From contig JAUXBV010000089.1 of NCBI GenBank assembly GCA_030619215.1, forward strand, positions 1-9,077: 9,077 nucleotides of DNA, given 5' to 3'. The notes beneath the pieces were generated by a model. That model was given only the letters and a program-made list of their open reading frames with translations. It did not search any database and had not been told where the DNA came from. A program made the position numbers and the translations under genes. Positions within the stretch are counted from its first letter, which is position 1. Every line of letters begins with the position of its first letter. Below, one piece after another: positions 6,276 to 9,077 of the stretch. The DNA is from Fibrobacterota bacterium. Its GTDB lineage: Bacteria > Fibrobacterota > Chitinivibrionia > Chitinivibrionales > JANQEN01.

Positions 6276-8927
6276 ATGAGTGAAGTTAAAAAAACAGTTT
6301 TTTACGACCGGCATGTTGCATTGGGAGCAAAGATAGTTGAATTTGCCGGATATAACATGCCGATTTCTTACCCAAACGGGATTGTGGCGGAACATCTTGC
6401 GACACGAAAAGAGGCGGGACTGTTTGATGTCTCGCACATGGGCAGGTTTATCTTTCGCGGAGCGGGTGCGGTGAGATTCCTTCAGAATGTTTTGAGTAAC
6501 AATGTTGAAGCCCTCAATGTTCATGAGTCAACTGCTCAGTATACGATCATTCCCAATGAGGCCGGTGGCGCGGTTGATGATGCATACCTCTACCATTTTG
6601 TTAAGGATGAGTATTTGTTAGTTGTCAATGCGGCGAACCGCCGGAAGGACTGGGATCATTTTCAGTCAATACTGAAAGATTTTGATAATGTTGAGCTGAC
6701 TGATGCTACCGATGATATCGCTATGGTTGCACTGCAGGGGCCGAAGTCGCGTGAGATAGTTTCCGGTATTATACAGGCCGGCCAGTTGCCTGAGCCGATG
6801 CGGAATGCCCTCAGTATCGTCACTATAAACGGGGCGACTATCAAGGTGGGACGCACCGGTTATACCGGTGAGCCGCTCTGCTTTGAATTCTTTGTTGACA
6901 AAAAGGATGCATTGATGCTGTGGGACATGCTTATTGAAAAGGGGGCGACCCCCAACGGGCTTGGTGCCAGGGATACGCTGCGGCTTGAAACCGGCCTTCC
7001 GCTCTACGGGCATGAGCTTGGCCTTGATGCTGAGGGAAAAGAAATTCAGATCATGGCATGCCCGCTGGCGAGGTTTGCCGTAAGTTTTTCCCCGTTGAAA
7101 GGGAACTATATCGGTAGAACAGAGCTGACCATGCAGCACGAGGTACTCAAGAAGATTATTGCCCGGGACTACACTTCTATAAGCATACTGCCACGCATGA
7201 TTCAACAGGTAGCGGTAGCAGGCAGGGGAGTTGCACGTAACGGCTCCAGGGTTTTCAAGGACGGCAAGCACGTGGGATTTGTTACCAGCGGCACCACTGT
7301 TCCCCTGTGGACTGTTGAAGGCGAGGGACTGTCCTCTGCCCAGACTGACATAAAGGAACTACGGTCAATCTGTATGGCCTACCTGGACAGCGATATCATT
7401 GAAGATGACAGGCTTACCATTGAAATCCGCGGTAAGCAGGTAGATGCTGTAGTAGTGCCTTATCACCTGCGCAGCAATGCTCCTCCATACGCACGGCCCA
7501 TTATTTACGATCATGAAGTACCTCAGAAAGAGGAGGGGATCGGTGAGGTTGAAGAGAAGGTTACCGACCTGCTCAATAAGGCAGTAGCTAATACCGGCTG
7601 GCGTCAGCAAGAATGTATCAACCTTATACCTTCCGAAATGACCATGTCGCCGATGGTTCGGCTACTCTCAATTATGGATCCCAGCTTCCGTTATGCTGAG
7701 CATAAAAAGACCGATGCGTTCTATGACGTTGACATTTTCTACTACCAGGGCTGTGACTTTATCGGTGAAGTGGAGCGGTTGATTGAAATTGAGATGAGGA
7801 AGTTTCTGGGATGCGAGAATGTCGAAACTCGCCTTGTTAGCGGGCAGATGGCCAACACCGCAGTCTTCAGCTCAATGGTTGATTATATAAACCGCGCAGA
7901 CCGCAAGAGTGAGCCGAAAAGAATCCGCCAGGTGATGAATAACCACATAGGTAAAGGCGGCCACCTCAGCGCCCAGCCAATGGGAGCCCTGCGGGATTAT
8001 GTCAGCCGTGATCCGAACACGGAGCGGCCTGCTGTGGTGAACTTTCCGGTATTGCCCGATAACCTTTACAAGATCGATGTTCCTGCTACACTTGAGCTGA
8101 TCGATAAGTTCAAACCCGAGCTGATAATCTTAGGTAAGAGCATGGTTATTCATAAAGAGCCTGTCACAGAGATAAGACAGTTTGTCGATGAAAATAAAAT
8201 TGATACGGTTATAATGTATGACATGGCTCATGTCCTCGGTCTGGTAGGACGGCATTTCCAGCAGCCTTTTAAGGAAGGCGCGGACATTGTCACAGGCTCA
8301 ACGCACAAGACCTTCTTTGGCACGCAGAGAGGCGTAATCGGCTGCCGTTTTCTCGAACAGGAAGAACGCTTCACCCTCTGGGAAGCTTTGCAGCGGCGTG
8401 CTTTTCCCGGCTCAGTTTCCAACCACCACCTCGGAACACTGCTCGGCCTGTTAATGGCATCATACGAGATGAACCATTTCAAGGATGAATACCAGTCAAA
8501 GGTTATTGCAAATGCCAAGGCCTTTGCAAAAGCTCTGAAGGAGTGCGGCCTGGATGTTGCAGGAGATCCTTCCAACGATTATACCGAAACCCACCAGGTA
8601 ATAGTAGAAGCCGGCTACAGCCACGGCCCTGAGATTGCCCGGAGAATGGAAGAGAATAACATCATCTGCAACTACCAGGCATGCCCCGACGAAGAGAGCT
8701 TTACCGCTTCCGGTGGGCTGCGTTTCGGCGTGTCGGAAATGACACGGTTCGGTATGCAGGCAGATGATTTTCGCAAACTTGCAGAGCTTATCCGGGATGT
8801 TGTGGTAAAAAATACTGATGTGAAAGATCAGGTTAAAACGTTACGGAAACAATTCTCTGAAATTCAATTCTGCTTTAGCGGTGAGCAGTATGGGGAGTTG
8901 ATTCAGAAGCTTCATAATCTGATATAA
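6276..8927 (+). CDS. gcvT-glyA: Fused aminomethyltransferase (GcvT) - serine hydroxymethyltransferase (GlyA-like) protein
   Basis: One uninterrupted 883-residue frame holds two enzymes. Residues 1 to about 400 are a complete GcvT: FAGYNMPISY (23-32), FDVSHMG (50-56), GGAVDD (97-102, catalytic Asp101 equivalent), GRTGYTGEP (192-200), GLGARDTLRLETGLPLYGHE (228-247), and the C-terminal barrel with GRGVARNG and GFVTSGT (334-340). After a charged linker (about 405-430), residues 430-883 are SHMT-like: RQQECINLIPSE (443-454), GGHLS (561-565), YDMAHVLGLV (648-657, Asp649 and His652), STHKTF (675-680, PLP Lys678) and GGLRFG (813-818, Arg816 for the carboxylate). The SHMT substrate loop GYPGKRYYGG and phosphate-loop GGQGGP are replaced, so this half belongs to a divergent subfamily. 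It begins 11 bases after serC with only a weak AAGAG ribosome site. GcvP, GcvH and Lpd are not in the window. Altered specificity of the second half is possible. Confidence 0.92.
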   Translation: MSEVKKTVFYDRHVALGAKIVEFAGYNMPISYPNGIVAEHLATRKEAGLFDVSHMGRFIFRGAGAVRFLQNVLSNNVEALNVHESTAQYTIIPNEAGGAVDDAYLYHFVKDEYLLVVNAANRRKDWDHFQSILKDFDNVELTDATDDIAMVALQGPKSREIVSGIIQAGQLPEPMRNALSIVTINGATIKVGRTGYTGEPLCFEFFVDKKDALMLWDMLIEKGATPNGLGARDTLRLETGLPLYGHELGLDAEGKEIQIMACPLARFAVSFSPLKGNYIGRTELTMQHEVLKKIIARDYTSISILPRMIQQVAVAGRGVARNGSRVFKDGKHVGFVTSGTTVPLWTVEGEGLSSAQTDIKELRSICMAYLDSDIIEDDRLTIEIRGKQVDAVVVPYHLRSNAPPYARPIIYDHEVPQKEEGIGEVEEKVTDLLNKAVANTGWRQQECINLIPSEMTMSPMVRLLSIMDPSFRYAEHKKTDAFYDVDIFYYQGCDFIGEVERLIEIEMRKFLGCENVETRLVSGQMANTAVFSSMVDYINRADRKSEPKRIRQVMNNHIGKGGHLSAQPMGALRDYVSRDPNTERPAVVNFPVLPDNLYKIDVPATLELIDKFKPELIILGKSMVIHKEPVTEIRQFVDENKIDTVIMYDMAHVLGLVGRHFQQPFKEGADIVTGSTHKTFFGTQRGVIGCRFLEQEERFTLWEALQRRAFPGSVSNHHLGTLLGLLMASYEMNHFKDEYQSKVIANAKAFAKALKECGLDVAGDPSNDYTETHQVIVEAGYSHGPEIARRMEENNIICNYQACPDEESFTASGGLRFGVSEMTRFGMQADDFRKLAELIRDVVVKNTDVKDQVKTLRKQFSEIQFCFSGEQYGELIQKLHNLI

Positions 8928-8949
8928 AGAACAATAATATTTTTTTATA

Positions 8950-8987
8950 TGCAGGGGTTCAACATGTTGAACCCCTGCAATGTTTTT
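8950..8987 (+). terminator. Strong rho-independent terminator ending the operon
   Basis: Bases 8950-8979 form a perfect 30-base inverted repeat (arms TGCAGGGGTTCAACA and its complement) that can fold into a G+C-rich hairpin with a tight CATG or ACATGT loop. A T-run (TGTTTTT, 8981-8987) follows directly. It starts 22 bases after the fusion gene's stop and marks the operon end. No T-run lies on the other side for the opposite strand, so it looks one-directional. Confidence 0.85.
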
Positions 8988-9077
8988 ACCGATAAAACGA
9001 AAATAAATCTATATAATGTTATGGTTATAGTTTTATCTATACGAATGCAGCCCGCCAAGAATCATACTTGAGAAGAA
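8988..9077. other. Trailing intergenic sequence, no feature recognised
   Basis: Ninety A+T-rich bases after the terminator contain no open frame worth calling. A TATAAT at 9012-9017 has no good -35 at the right distance, so a promoter for a downstream gene is possible but not supported. Confidence 0.4.

Noticed and set aside
6189..6524. A 111-codon minus-strand frame spanning the serC/gcvT-glyA junction
   Set aside because: Overlaps two well-supported genes on the other strand and shows no known motif or credible ribosome site.
6666..7271. A 201-codon open frame on the minus strand inside the GcvT half
   Set aside because: It lies wholly opposite a gene with conserved protein motifs, has no recognisable domain, and reads as a chance shadow frame.
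9012..9017. TATAAT in the trailing intergenic stretch
   Set aside because: No matching -35 at 16-19 bases upstream, and the surrounding DNA is A+T-rich, so the hexamer alone is not evidence of a promoter.
1..9077. Mobile elements, CRISPR arrays, tRNA/rRNA genes and defence systems
   Set aside because: No repeats with spacers, transposase motifs, tRNA cloverleaf or rRNA-like sequence were seen; the window is metabolic and envelope genes only.

Overview
The window carries six co-oriented plus-strand genes in two blocks and reads as chromosomal DNA of a Gram-negative bacterium. The cell-envelope type comes from an insertase of the YidC form with a large periplasmic domain and from a YejM/PbgA-like periplasmic domain. 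DNA is moderately A+T-rich. A Planctomycetota- or Omnitrophota-like anaerobe would fit, but that is only a guess; no rRNA or other marker allows placement.

Block 1 (bases 3-2768) is an envelope pair. A 5'-truncated alkaline-phosphatase-superfamily protein (C-terminal periplasmic domain of a YejM/PbgA-type protein) is followed after 3 bases by a YidC-family membrane insertase. Neither canonical yidC neighbour (rnpA, mnmE) lies beside it here, and the conserved groove arginine of YidC appears as lysine, so it may be a second, specialised YidC.

An A+T-rich 253-base gap (2769-3021) separates the blocks. It holds only weak terminator and promoter candidates.

Block 2 (3022-8927, closed by a strong hairpin terminator at about 8950-8987) is a serine/glycine/one-carbon operon: a DUF1015 protein, short-form SerA, SerC (overlapping serA by 4 bases), and an 883-residue in-frame fusion of an aminomethyltransferase (GcvT, glycine-cleavage T protein) to a divergent serine hydroxymethyltransferase (GlyA). 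SerA and SerC turn 3-phosphoglycerate into phosphoserine. No phosphoserine phosphatase (SerB) is present, and the DUF1015 protein, which has a ParB/SerK-like DGHHR motif, is a candidate for the missing phosphoserine/serine step. The fusion joins the enzyme that makes or uses methylene-tetrahydrofolate with glycine to the one that uses it to interconvert glycine and serine. That suggests handover of methylene-THF within one polypeptide, either for glycine-to-serine conversion or for a reductive glycine route. These functional links are inferences from motifs and gene order.
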